A stretch of 64,000 nucleotides of DNA from assembly GCF_900109945.1 (NCBI RefSeq), contig NZ_FOBX01000002.1:620001-684000 (forward strand), written 5' to 3'. Positions 1 through 8,254 of this stretch are shown one piece after another. How positions within the stretch are numbered: position 1 is the stretch's first letter; every line of letters starts with the position of its first letter. The notes under the pieces were generated by a model. The model ran no database searches. It saw nothing but the letters and a program-made list of their open reading frames with translations, and was not told the DNA's origin. This DNA comes from Bradyrhizobium sp. OK095. Its GTDB lineage: Bacteria > Pseudomonadota > Alphaproteobacteria > Rhizobiales > Xanthobacteraceae. A program made the position numbers and the translations under genes.

Positions 1-90
1 CCGCCACGCTATCTAAAGCCAGGCGACGTTATTGAAGTCGTAGCCGAGGGCATCGGGTCCTTGCGCAACGGCGTCGTCGACGAAGCCTGA
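1..90 (+). CDS. Fumarylacetoacetate hydrolase-family protein, C-terminal end only
   Basis: An open frame enters from the left edge and stops at 88-90. Its last 29 residues include the stretch GDVIEVVAEGIGSLRNGVV. This is the usual end of the fumarylacetoacetate hydrolase fold (GDxxEvxxxGiGxLrN), where the last strands close the barrel. The enzyme would be a metal-dependent hydrolase, isomerase or decarboxylase of acylpyruvate-type substrates; the substrate cannot be told from this fragment. It lies 25 bp before a ThDP-dependent enzyme on the same strand, so the two are probably co-transcribed. Confidence 0.7.
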   Translation, partial: PPRYLKPGDVIEVVAEGIGSLRNGVVDEA

Positions 91-115
91 CCAACAACAC
101 GAATGGAATGATGCA

Positions 116-1741
116 ATGACCACCCTCACCGGCGGCGAAGCGATCGTAAGCGGGCTTGTCGCCCACGGTGTCGACACCGTGTTCGGCCTGCCCGGCGCGC
201 AGGTCTATGGCCTGTTCGACGCCTTCCACCAGGCCCAGCTCAAGGTGATTGGCGCGCGGCACGAGCAGGCCTGCGGCTACATGGCGTTCGGCTATGCGCG
301 CTCCAGTGGCAGGCCCGGCGTGTTCAGCGTGGTGCCCGGCCCCGGCGTGCTCAATGCCAGCGCGGCACTCCTCACCGCCTATGGCTGCAACGAGCCAGTG
401 CTGTGCGTCACCGGCCAGGTGCCGACGCAATTCCTGGGCAAGGGCCGCGGCCATCTGCACGAGATGCCGGACCAGCTCGCGACTTTGCGCACCTATGTGA
501 AATGGGCCGACCGCATCGAACATCCCGGCAATGCGCCGACCACCGTCGCGCGCGCTTTCCAGGAGATGACATCGGGACGGCGCGGCCCCGCCTCGGTCGA
601 AATGCCCTGGGACATTTTTACTCAGCGCGCCGACACTCGTGCCGCACAGGTGCTGGAGCCGCTGCCCGCGCCGCTGCCTGACCCCGATATGATCAAGCAG
701 GCGGCTGCGTTGATTAAGGACAGCAAGGCGCCGATGATCTTCGTCGGTAGTGGCGCGATCGAGGCGCGCGACGAAATCCTCGAGCTTGCCGAGATGATCG
801 ATGCCCCCGTCGTCGCCTTCCGCAGCGGCCGCGGCATCGTTTCCAACGCGCATGAGCTCGGGCTCACCATGGCCGCCGCTTACAAGCTCTGGCCGACAAC
901 CGACCTCATGATCGGCATCGGCTCGCGGCTGGAGCTGCCGACCATGTCGCGCTGGCCCTTTCGCCCCGATGGCCTGAAGAGCATCCGCATCGACATCGAT
1001 CCCGTCGAGATGCGGCGCTTCATCTCGGACACCGCGATCGTTGCCGATGCCAGGACGGCGACCGCCGATCTCACTGCTGCCGTCAGCAAGGCCGGTTACA
1101 GCAAGACCGCCGGCCGCCGCGCCGCGATCCGCGAGGCGACAGCGACGGCACAGCAGGAGATCCAGCGCATCCAGCCGCAGATGGCGTATCTGAACATTTT
1201 GCGCGAGGTGCTGCCGGCGAATGCGATCGTCACCGACGAATTGTCGCAGTTCGGCTTCGCCTCCTGGTACGGTTTTCCGATCTACGAGCCGCGCACCTTC
1301 ATTACGTCAGGCTACCAGGGCACGCTCGGCTCGGGTTTCCCGACCGCGCTCGGCGCCAAGGTCGCCAATCCTGACAAGCCGGTGGTGGCTATCACCGGCG
1401 ATGGCGGCTTCATGTTCGGCGTGCAGGAGCTTGCCACCGCCGTGCAGTTCAACATCGGCGTGGTGACGCTGGTGTTCAACAACAACGCCTATGGCAATGT
1501 CCGCCGCGACCAGCGCGAACGCTTCGACGGCCGCGTGGTGGCGTCCGATCTGGTCAATCCGGATTTCGTCAAGCTCGCGGAGTCTTTTGGCGTGGCGGCT
1601 GCGCGCGTGACCGCGCCGGACCAGTTCAAGGCAGCGATGGAAAAGGCGCTCGCGCATGGCGGACCGTATCTGATCTCGGTCGAGGTGACGCGGGATTCTG
1701 AAGTCAGCCCATGGGCGTTCATTCACCCGCCGAAGCCCTGA
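116..1741 (+). CDS. Thiamine diphosphate-dependent enzyme, acetolactate synthase-like
   Basis: The 541-residue product has the three-domain layout of the acetolactate synthase/benzoylformate decarboxylase family. The N-terminal pyrimidine domain carries the activating Glu in RHEQACGYMAFGYAR (near residue 50). A central nucleotide-type domain follows. The C-terminal ThDP domain has the GDG...NN motif, GDGGFMFGVQEL then FNNNAYG, which binds Mg and diphosphate. It probably acts on a 2-oxo acid, but the reaction is not decidable from sequence alone. There is no ilvN-type regulatory subunit next to it, which argues against biosynthetic acetolactate synthase. The upstream FAH-family gene suggests a catabolic role. 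The start at 116 has a GGA-containing ribosome site. Confidence 0.85.
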   Translation: MTTLTGGEAIVSGLVAHGVDTVFGLPGAQVYGLFDAFHQAQLKVIGARHEQACGYMAFGYARSSGRPGVFSVVPGPGVLNASAALLTAYGCNEPVLCVTGQVPTQFLGKGRGHLHEMPDQLATLRTYVKWADRIEHPGNAPTTVARAFQEMTSGRRGPASVEMPWDIFTQRADTRAAQVLEPLPAPLPDPDMIKQAAALIKDSKAPMIFVGSGAIEARDEILELAEMIDAPVVAFRSGRGIVSNAHELGLTMAAAYKLWPTTDLMIGIGSRLELPTMSRWPFRPDGLKSIRIDIDPVEMRRFISDTAIVADARTATADLTAAVSKAGYSKTAGRRAAIREATATAQQEIQRIQPQMAYLNILREVLPANAIVTDELSQFGFASWYGFPIYEPRTFITSGYQGTLGSGFPTALGAKVANPDKPVVAITGDGGFMFGVQELATAVQFNIGVVTLVFNNNAYGNVRRDQRERFDGRVVASDLVNPDFVKLAESFGVAAARVTAPDQFKAAMEKALAHGGPYLISVEVTRDSEVSPWAFIHPPKP

Positions 1742-1742
1742 T

Positions 1743-1856
1743 CCTCATGGTGAGGAGGCGCGCAGCGCCGTCTCGAACCATGAGAGCCCGGCTGCAGCAT
1801 CTCGGCCTTCATCCTTCGAGACGCGCGCGAATAGCGCGCTCCTCAGGATGAGGAGT
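1743..1856. repeat. Intergenic palindromic element, type B copy 1
   Basis: The element fills the gap between two convergent genes. It contains CCTCATGGTGAGGAG at the left and CTCCTCAGGATGAGGAG at the right, with TCATCCTTCGAGACGCG in between. The first roughly 50 bp recur almost unchanged at 21508-21602. The ends are self-complementary, so the transcript can fold and may act as a shared terminator for the two genes. Confidence 0.75.
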
Positions 1857-1860
1857 TAGG

Positions 1861-2514
1861 TCAGCGCACCTTTCGAAACGTTAGATTGATCCGCTTCCGT
1901 CCGAGCAGTGCGTGCTCGCCATCGGCGAGCGGCGCCACGCCGTGATAGGCGAGCCTGCTGGCCCCTCCCCAAACCACGACGTCGCCATGGACCAGCCGAA
2001 AACGCCGCGGCTTGTCGGCGCGCGCCAGGCCGCCGAATAGGAACGTCGCGGGCAGGCCGAGCGAGACCGAGACAATCGGCGCCGAATAGTCGAGCTCGTC
2101 CTTGTCCTGGTGCAGCGATAGCCGCGTGCCCGGCTCATAGCGATTGACGAGGCAGGCATCGGGCGTGAAGCCCGCAAAACCGCCTTGCTCAGCTGCACCG
2201 CGAGCGAGATCGCAAAACACCGGCGGCATCGCCGGCCATGGCGCCTCGGTTCGCGGATCGATGGGGTCATAGCGATAGCCGGTGTGATCGGTGATCCAGC
2301 CGCGCTCGCCGCAATTGGTTATCGCCACCGACATCTGATGGCCGCCCGGCGTCGTCATCCGCCGGAACGGCGACTGCGCGACGATCGCGCGCACGGCTTC
2401 GATCAGCTCGCCCTCGATCGGCTTGACGAAGCCGCGCAGCAGCACCGCGCCGTCGGCGATTTCTTCGCGCGATGGCTGCGCCTCGGCAACGCTATCGAAC
2501 AAGTCAGACGTCAA
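1861..2514 (-). CDS. alkB: AlkB-type DNA/RNA dealkylase
   Basis: The 217-residue product is an Fe(II)/2-oxoglutarate dioxygenase of the AlkB family, which oxidatively removes alkyl lesions such as 1-methyladenine. Visible motifs are the HxD iron ligands in LSLHQDKDELDY (near residue 135), the distal His in SRLAYHGVAPL, and the 2-oxoglutarate-binding RxNLTFR at the C-terminus (RINLTFRKVR). The length matches E. coli AlkB. The start is TTG at 2514: an in-frame stop lies three codons upstream and no ATG is available before the conserved region. It follows the other dioxygenase gene by 9 bp, so the two form a short operon. Confidence 0.9.
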   Translation of the reverse strand: MTSDLFDSVAEAQPSREEIADGAVLLRGFVKPIEGELIEAVRAIVAQSPFRRMTTPGGHQMSVAITNCGERGWITDHTGYRYDPIDPRTEAPWPAMPPVFCDLARGAAEQGGFAGFTPDACLVNRYEPGTRLSLHQDKDELDYSAPIVSVSLGLPATFLFGGLARADKPRRFRLVHGDVVVWGGASRLAYHGVAPLADGEHALLGRKRINLTFRKVR

Positions 2515-2523
2515 TCGTCGCGC

Positions 2524-3270
2524 TCATTTGGCATCATGAAAGATCACACCCAGCGTGTGGCGCTGGCCGGTGCGAATCCGGCTGACGCCATGGCGCAGAT
2601 TAACCCGGTAGGTGCCGCGTGTCCCCTGCACCGGGCGGTGATGCACGGCAAAAGCAACAGCGTCGCCTTGGGCCAGCGGAACCACCTCGGCGCGCGACTG
2701 CATCCGCGGGCGCTGCTCGGTCAGCACGAACTCGCCGCCGGTGAAATCGCGTCCCGGCTCGGAGAGCAGGATGGCGACCTGGAGCGGGAACACGTGCTCG
2801 CCGTAGAGGTCCTGATGCAAGCAATTGAAGTCGCCGGCTTCGTATTGCAGCAGCAACGGCGTCGGCCGTGCTTGGCCCGCCTCGTGGCAGCGCTTGAGGA
2901 AGGCGGCATGCGCGGCGGGATAGCGGATGTCGATGCCCATCGCCTCGTTCCACCGATTGGCGACGGTCTGGAGATGCGCATAGAGCGCCGGGCGAAGCTG
3001 CGCGATCAGATCGGGCAGCGGGTAGGCAAAATATTTGTACTCGCCGCGGCCGAAGCCGTGACGGCCCATGACGATGCGGCTGCGGAAGTGGGTGTCGTCG
3101 GGATAGAGCGCAGCGGCGGCGCGGCACTGGTCCGGCGTCAGCAGGCCTTTCAGGACGGCGCAGCCCTGGGAGTCGAGTTCACTGGTGATCTGCGGCCAGT
3201 CGAGGGCATCGACGTGGGCGGCGAGGTCAGCGGATAGCTGATGGGGTGTTTTGCGTGCGGTCATTGTCAT
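2524..3270 (-). CDS. 2OG-Fe(II) oxygenase family protein (prolyl hydroxylase-like)
   Basis: The 248-residue product has the double-stranded beta-helix motifs of Fe(II)/2-oxoglutarate oxygenases. The HxD pair is in NCLHQDLYGEHVFPLQ, the second His is around VHHRPVQGT, and the co-substrate Arg is in YRVNLRHGVS. I chose ATG at 3270, behind an AAAGG site; a GTG at 3279 is also possible. It is the first gene of the pair with alkB. In related genomes proteins of this family often neighbour alkB, and a role in adaptation to alkylation is reasonable. Its substrate is unknown. Confidence 0.8.
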   Translation of the reverse strand: MTMTARKTPHQLSADLAAHVDALDWPQITSELDSQGCAVLKGLLTPDQCRAAAALYPDDTHFRSRIVMGRHGFGRGEYKYFAYPLPDLIAQLRPALYAHLQTVANRWNEAMGIDIRYPAAHAAFLKRCHEAGQARPTPLLLQYEAGDFNCLHQDLYGEHVFPLQVAILLSEPGRDFTGGEFVLTEQRPRMQSRAEVVPLAQGDAVAFAVHHRPVQGTRGTYRVNLRHGVSRIRTGQRHTLGVIFHDAK

Positions 3271-3330
3271 AGCAATCACCTTTGCAGTCCGAGGTTCACC
3301 CCGCCACCCGATTTCCGATGACTATCTCCT

Positions 3331-3417
3331 CGTCATTGCGAGCGCAGCGAAGCAATCCAGGATCTTTCCGCGGAGAGATTCTGGATTGCTTCGTCGCAAG
3401 AGCTCCTCGCAATGACG
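3331..3417. repeat. 87-bp palindromic repeat, type A copy 1
   Basis: An 87-bp element begins CGTCATTGCGAG and ends CTCGCAATGACG. Long internal arms hold GAAGCAATCCAG and CTGGATTGCTTC. A second copy of exactly the same length lies at 28813-28899 in the opposite orientation. It occupies the gap between the oxygenase gene's promoter region and the end of the DUF2848 gene. Confidence 0.85.
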
Positions 3418-3428
3418 GCGGAGAGAGA

Positions 3429-4115
3429 TTAGCCCCGCACCGGCAGCGTCGCCACGTCGTAGCCGTGCTTGATCGTGCGCTTCAGAACGGGATCTTCGAG
3501 CTCGAACTCGAAACGGTCGGCGGGGCGGATGCCGCCCTTGGCCGCAAAAGTGCCGCCGAACATGGCGCAGCCGTCGGGGAACTTGTTGCCATCGAAGCCG
3601 CGCTTGATGAGGTCGGCGACGGGCAGCATCGCGTCCAGCGTGCCCTCCTGGTAGAGCACGCGCTCGCCCTTGATCGTGGCCCAGGAGCGCAAGATCATCT
3701 TGTCCCAGTGGCCGATGACGTCCTCCAGCTCCCACAGCGTCGAGGCAATCGGCTTGTCGCACATCTGCTTGGACACGGTGACATTGTAGGCCTCGACCTT
3801 GCGGTCGGTATGGTCGGAGCCGCAGCCGACGAAGATGCGGCCCTGCCAGCCGATCAGCACGAACTCGACTTCGCCGGAGGAATCGCTGCCGGTGCACTCA
3901 ATGCTGTCTTCCTGCGTCAGCCGCCGCGCCGCGCCGCGATAGTAGATCGGCGTCGAGGCTGGCGGGGCGATGCCCATCTCCTGCAGCTCGGCGATATGCT
4001 TGTCGCGCGCGACGGGGTCGCGGCCGGTCCAGCCGGCGATGACCATCTGGTCGATCGCCAATGTCAGCGGCGTGGTGGTGTCCTGGGCGTCAACGGTGAA
4101 AGTCAGGTCAAACAC
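3429..4115 (-). CDS. DUF2848 family protein
   Basis: The 228-residue product matches my recollection of the DUF2848 family. Conserved-looking stretches are PIYYRGAARRLTQED, VGCGSDHTDRKVEAYNV and SKQMCDKPIAS, and a C-terminal FELEDPVLKRTIKHGY. No signal peptide or membrane segment is present, so it should be cytoplasmic. No biochemical function is established to my knowledge. The start is GTG with a GGAGG site nine bases upstream. Its first 8 bases overlap the end of the amidase gene, so the two are translationally coupled and probably act in one pathway, perhaps degradation of an amide or acyl-pyruvate-type compound. Confidence 0.75.
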   Translation of the reverse strand: MFDLTFTVDAQDTTTPLTLAIDQMVIAGWTGRDPVARDKHIAELQEMGIAPPASTPIYYRGAARRLTQEDSIECTGSDSSGEVEFVLIGWQGRIFVGCGSDHTDRKVEAYNVTVSKQMCDKPIASTLWELEDVIGHWDKMILRSWATIKGERVLYQEGTLDAMLPVADLIKRGFDGNKFPDGCAMFGGTFAAKGGIRPADRFEFELEDPVLKRTIKHGYDVATLPVRG

Positions 4116-5457
4116 GAATTACGGCCTCCATGCCGGCAGCAAGTTCAAAGATACGGCGATCCGAGCCGCCCGCCCCTGCAAGCATCAGGCCGACGGGGAT
4201 TTCGCCCTCCCGATGCGCAGGGATCGAGATAGCACAGCCGTCGATCATGTTGATCAGTGTGCAATTGCGCAGTGCGCGCAGGTTTTCTTTGGTGAACGCC
4301 TTGTCGTCGGCGAGATCGGAAATCTTCGGCGGCGTGTTGGCGGTGGTCGGCAGCACCAGCGCGTCATAGGGCGCAAGGCGTGCATTGACGCGGGCGATCA
4401 GCGAGCGGCGCTCGTTGAGGAGGTCGATATAGTCGGCCGCGCTCTGCGCCTCGCCGCGCAGGATGCGGACGGAAACGCGGGGGTCGTAGACGTCGCCCTT
4501 GGACGTGATGAGATAGCGATGCCAGGCATAGCTTTCGGACGCGGCGAAGCCGCCCTTGGCGTTCATCGGGCCGATGTCGTGGAATTCGGCCATCTCGATG
4601 CGCTCGATGATGGCACCGTGATCAGCGAGCGACTTCAGCGCGCGCTCAAAGGTTTCGGCGACGTCTGCGTCGAGATCATCGAGCGCGATCGTGGTCGGCA
4701 CCGCGAGCCGCATGCCCTTCACCGGGCGCGGCCTCAGCGGAACGATCGGCTCGTTTGCCAGCACCGCATCGAGAATGGCACAGCAGCTGACCGATCGCGC
4801 CAGCGGGCCGATGCTGTCGAGCGAGAACGACAGCGGCACCGCGCCATCGAGCGGCACGCGCTGCTGCGTCGGCTTGTAGCCGACGATGCCGTTATAGGCC
4901 GCCGGAATCCGGCAGGAGCCGCCGGTGTCGGTGCCGAGCGCGCCATGCGCCATGCCGTCGAGCACGGACACCGCGGCGCCCGAGGACGAGCCGCCGGGCA
5001 CGTGACCCTCGGCCCGGTTCCAGGCGCCCTTCGGTGTGCCGTAATGCGGATTGATGCCGATGCCGGAATAGGCGAACTCGGTCATGTTGGTGCGGCCGAT
5101 CACGACAAAGCCGGCCTTGCGCAGCCGCGCCACGGTTGCGGCATCCTGCTCGGCCGGCGGGGAATCGTCGAGTGCGCGGGAGCCGGCGCGCGTCACCTGG
5201 CCCTTGATGTCGAACAGATCCTTGATCGAGACCGGGATACCGGCATAGCGCGACGGTGCCGCCTTGGCCTTGCGCAGGCCATCCATCGCGTCGGCAGCCG
5301 CGAGCGCGGCGTCCTTGTCGACATGGATGAAGGCGCGCTGGCCCTCGCCTGCCGAGTCGGCGATTTTGGCGATGCACGCCTCGACCAGTTTTCGGGAGGT
5401 GGTGCGGCCGTTTTCGAGGTCGTCGGCGAGCTTCGCCAGTGTCGGAAAATCGGGCAT
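4108..5457 (-). CDS. Amidase signature family hydrolase
   Basis: The 449-residue protein carries the Ser-cisSer-Lys triad of amidase signature enzymes. The Lys is in VSIKDLFDIKG (near residue 75), the cis-Ser in PGGSSSGAAVSV (near 155), and the nucleophile Ser in GTDTGGSCRIPAA. The family hydrolyses carboxamides; GatA of the amidotransferase also belongs here, but no gatB or gatC is nearby, so this is a stand-alone catabolic amidase. It is first in an operon with the DUF2848 gene. The 189-bp gap upstream separates it from the divergent DUF35 operon and must hold both promoters. Confidence 0.88.
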   Translation of the reverse strand: MPDFPTLAKLADDLENGRTTSRKLVEACIAKIADSAGEGQRAFIHVDKDAALAAADAMDGLRKAKAAPSRYAGIPVSIKDLFDIKGQVTRAGSRALDDSPPAEQDAATVARLRKAGFVVIGRTNMTEFAYSGIGINPHYGTPKGAWNRAEGHVPGGSSSGAAVSVLDGMAHGALGTDTGGSCRIPAAYNGIVGYKPTQQRVPLDGAVPLSFSLDSIGPLARSVSCCAILDAVLANEPIVPLRPRPVKGMRLAVPTTIALDDLDADVAETFERALKSLADHGAIIERIEMAEFHDIGPMNAKGGFAASESYAWHRYLITSKGDVYDPRVSVRILRGEAQSAADYIDLLNERRSLIARVNARLAPYDALVLPTTANTPPKISDLADDKAFTKENLRALRNCTLINMIDGCAISIPAHREGEIPVGLMLAGAGGSDRRIFELAAGMEAVIRV

Positions 5458-5646
5458 GTCTGTCTCACGGAATATTGCGCGCGCAATCTATAGCGCCGGC
5501 TCAGTTCGACACAAGCATTGTGCGCATGATGGCATGCATGCGCATTGCTGGACCGTTGACGCGGCATGGTCGATTGTCGCATCAAGATCGAAACAGGCGG
5601 GCGTAAGGCCTGTGCCTTTGAAATATTTCCCGGGAGGACCAGCCAG

Positions 5647-6060
5647 ATGGCCGAACCGCAGCGCGCGCGACCGAAACCGACGCCGGAAACCCAGCATTTC
5701 TGGGACGGCGCCAAAGCGGGCGAATTGCGCCTGCAGCGCTGCGACGCCTGCGCGCATGTCTATTTCCCGCCGCGCCCGTTCTGCCCGTCCTGCGCCTCGC
5801 GCAAGGTCAGCATCTTCAAGGCGAGCGGCAAGGGTTTCCTCTACAGCTACGTGATCAACCACCGTCCGGCCGCGCCCGGCTTCACGCCGCCTTACGCAAT
5901 CGCCGTGGTCGAGCTTGCCGAGGGGCCGCGGATGATGAGCAACATCATCGACTGCCCGCAGACCCCGGAAGCGCTCGAGCTCGACATGAAGCTCGAAGTC
6001 GCCTTCGAGGCGCTCGACGACAAGATCACCCTCCCCGTCTTCCGTCCGGCGAAGGGGTAG
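5647..6060 (+). CDS. Zn-ribbon/OB-fold DUF35 protein, partner of a thiolase-like enzyme
   Basis: The 137-residue protein has an N-terminal rubredoxin-like zinc ribbon (CDAC near residue 35, then CPSC 16 residues later) followed by an OB-fold domain. This is the DUF35 architecture found as a subunit or fusion of thiolase-like enzymes. The frame is open further upstream, but the GGGAGG site at about 5632 places the start at 5647. It ends 3 bp before the thiolase-like gene, typical of an obligate complex. In known cases the OB-fold protein orders the active site or binds acyl-CoA for its partner. Confidence 0.88.
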   Translation: MAEPQRARPKPTPETQHFWDGAKAGELRLQRCDACAHVYFPPRPFCPSCASRKVSIFKASGKGFLYSYVINHRPAAPGFTPPYAIAVVELAEGPRMMSNIIDCPQTPEALELDMKLEVAFEALDDKITLPVFRPAKG

Positions 6061-6063
6061 ACC

Positions 6064-7203
6064 ATGCGCAAGAACCAGGTTGCCGTCGTCGGCGCGGCCG
6101 AGACCACCGAGCTCGGTGTCATCCCCAACGTGTCGCAGCTTCAGCTTCATGCGGATGCGGCGCTCAACGCCATCGCCGATGCCGGGCTGAAGCTGTCCGA
6201 CATCGACGGTTTTGCCACCGCGGTCGAAACGCCGCAGCAGGTCTGCCACTATCTCGGCATTAGGCCTACCTGGGTGGACGGCACCTCGGTCGGCGGCTGC
6301 TCATTCATGCTGCACGTCCGCCATGCCGCCGCTGCGATCGAGGCCGGCCTGTGCAAAACCGTTCTGATCACGCATGCCGAGAGCGGCAAGTCGATGATCG
6401 GCAAGGCGCCGCGCTCGACAGCGCCGGACAGCCTCAACGGCCAGTTCGAGGCGCCGTTCGGCGTCTACGGCCCGCCCAGCATGTTCCCGATCCCCGTGCT
6501 GCGCTTCATGAAGACCTACGGCATCACCCACGAGCAACTGGCTTCGGTTGCGGTCGTCCAGCGCGAATGGGCGGCCAAAAACCCGCGCGCGATGATGAAG
6601 GACCCGATCACGGTCGCCGACGTCCTCAATTCGCGCATGATCGCCTATCCGTTCCGCCTGCTGCAATGCTGCCTCGTCACCGACGGCGGCGGCGCACTGA
6701 TCCTGACCTCGGCCGACCGCGCCAAGGATTTTCCGCGCAAACCGGTCTACATCATGGGCACAGGCGAGAGCGTGGAAACGCCGATGGTCAGCCAGATGGA
6801 GACTTTTAACTCCTCGCGCGCGTTCAAGACCGCTGGCCCCCTCGCCTTCAAGGAGGCCGGCATCGCCCACAAGGACGTCGACCATCTCATGATCTACGAC
6901 GCGTTCGCGCATCTGCCACTGTTCGGCCTCGGCGATCTCGGCTTCATGCCGCATGAAGAAACCGGCCAATTCATCGCCGACGGCAACACGCGGCCGGGCG
7001 GAAAACTGCCGCTCAACACCAATGGCGGCGGATTGAGCTATATGCATTCGGGCATGTACGGCATGTACGCGCTCCAGGAGAGCGTGCGCCAGATGCGCGG
7101 CATCGCGCCGGCGCAGGTGGCTGGCGCGAAGATTTCGGTGTGCCACGGCGTCGGCGGCATGTTCGCCGCGTCAGGCACGATCGTGTTTACGAACGAGAGG
7201 TAG
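6064..7203 (+). CDS. Thiolase-like protein (Ltp2/SCP2-thiolase type), possible acyl-CoA aldolase
   Basis: The 379-residue product has the overall thiolase layout: an N-terminal AVVGAAETTELG, a middle TSVGGCSFMLHVRHA, and a C-terminal NTNGGGLSYMHSGMYGMY followed by CHGVGGMFAASG. The canonical thiolase motifs NEAF and GHPxGA are absent. Members like this, encoded next to a DUF35 protein, include the steroid side-chain aldolase Ltp2, which does retro-aldol rather than Claisen cleavage. The following SDR could process the aldol product. Family assignment is firm; aldolase activity is inference. Confidence 0.8.
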   Translation: MRKNQVAVVGAAETTELGVIPNVSQLQLHADAALNAIADAGLKLSDIDGFATAVETPQQVCHYLGIRPTWVDGTSVGGCSFMLHVRHAAAAIEAGLCKTVLITHAESGKSMIGKAPRSTAPDSLNGQFEAPFGVYGPPSMFPIPVLRFMKTYGITHEQLASVAVVQREWAAKNPRAMMKDPITVADVLNSRMIAYPFRLLQCCLVTDGGGALILTSADRAKDFPRKPVYIMGTGESVETPMVSQMETFNSSRAFKTAGPLAFKEAGIAHKDVDHLMIYDAFAHLPLFGLGDLGFMPHEETGQFIADGNTRPGGKLPLNTNGGGLSYMHSGMYGMYALQESVRQMRGIAPAQVAGAKISVCHGVGGMFAASGTIVFTNER

Positions 7204-7210
7204 AACACAC

Positions 7211-8125
7211 ATGACAAAATCACTGCAAGACAAGGTCGTCATCGTCACCGGCGCAGGCCGCGGCATCGGGCGCGAGATCGCGCTGCTCTGCGCGGCGGAA
7301 GGCGCCAAGGTCGTCGTCAACGATCCCGGCAGCGCCGCCGACGGCGCCGGTTCGAGCGCGTCTCCCGCTGAGGAGGTCGTCGAGGAGATCAAGAAGCGCG
7401 GCGGCATCGCCGTTCCGAACTTCGAGTCGGTAGCGGAAGCCGTCCCCGCCAGCAAGATCGTCAAGACCGCGACCGATCATTTCGGCCGGCTCGACGGCGT
7501 CGTCAACAATGCCGGCATTTTGCGCGACATGATCTTCCACAAGATGAGCGTGGAAGCGTTCGAGGCCGTCATCAAGGTCCATTTGATGGGCTCGTTCTAT
7601 GTCTCGCACGCCGCGGCGCGCATTTTCCGCGAGCAGGAGTCGGGCTCCTTCGTGCACTTCACCTCGACCTCGGGCTTGATCGGCAATTTCGGCCAGGCCA
7701 ACTACGCCGCCGCCAAGCTCGGCATCATCGGGCTTTCCAAGTCGATCGCGCTCGACATGGGCCGCTTCAACGTCCGCTCCAACTGCGTCTCGCCGTTCGC
7801 CTGGACCCGCATGATCGGCACCATCCCGACCGAGACCGAGGCCGAGAAGGCGCGCGTCGAGAAGATCAAGCAGATGGGACCGGAGAAGATCGCGCCGATC
7901 TGCGCCTATCTGCTGTCCGATGCCGCCAAGGAGGTCTCTGGGCAAATCTTCGGCGCGCGCATGAACGAGCTGTTCCTGTTCAGCCAGAACCGTCCGCTGC
8001 GTTCGGTTCATCGCAGCGAGGGCTGGACGCCGCAGACAATCGCGGAACACGGCATGCCGGCGCTGAAGGGCTCGTTCTACAAGCTCGACCGCTCCGCCGA
8101 CATCTTCCCCTGGGACCCCGTGTAA
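7211..8125 (+). CDS. SDR-family NAD(P)-dependent oxidoreductase
   Basis: The 304-residue protein is a classical short-chain dehydrogenase. The cofactor-binding TGAGRGIG is at residues 14-21, NNAG near 100, and the catalytic Ser and YxxxK in TSTSGLIGNFGQANYAAAK. An insertion after the first helix (GSAADGAGSSASPAEE) and a C-terminal extension resemble the 3-hydroxyacyl-CoA dehydrogenase domain of peroxisomal multifunctional enzyme type 2. It is third in the DUF35-thiolase operon, 7 bp behind the thiolase gene, so a beta-hydroxyacyl-CoA or related alcohol is the likely substrate. Confidence 0.88.
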   Translation: MTKSLQDKVVIVTGAGRGIGREIALLCAAEGAKVVVNDPGSAADGAGSSASPAEEVVEEIKKRGGIAVPNFESVAEAVPASKIVKTATDHFGRLDGVVNNAGILRDMIFHKMSVEAFEAVIKVHLMGSFYVSHAAARIFREQESGSFVHFTSTSGLIGNFGQANYAAAKLGIIGLSKSIALDMGRFNVRSNCVSPFAWTRMIGTIPTETEAEKARVEKIKQMGPEKIAPICAYLLSDAAKEVSGQIFGARMNELFLFSQNRPLRSVHRSEGWTPQTIAEHGMPALKGSFYKLDRSADIFPWDPV

Positions 8126-8162
8126 GGATTCCGTCTAGCCACATTTTTGGCATCCCTGCGCT

Positions 8163-8193
8163 GCGATCTCTGGTTGTCTTGTCCAGAGATCGC
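8163..8193 (+). terminator. Hairpin after the DUF35-thiolase-SDR operon
   Basis: A perfect 11-bp inverted repeat (GCGATCTCTGG / CCAGAGATCGC) has a 9-base loop and lies 37 bp after the SDR stop codon. No U-run follows, so it may be a Rho-dependent or mRNA-protecting hairpin rather than a classical intrinsic terminator. Confidence 0.6.
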
Positions 8194-8254
8194 CCCGCTT
8201 TAAGCCTGAATGCAGGCGAATAGTGTCCTCCCAACACAATCTTGGGAGGAAACC

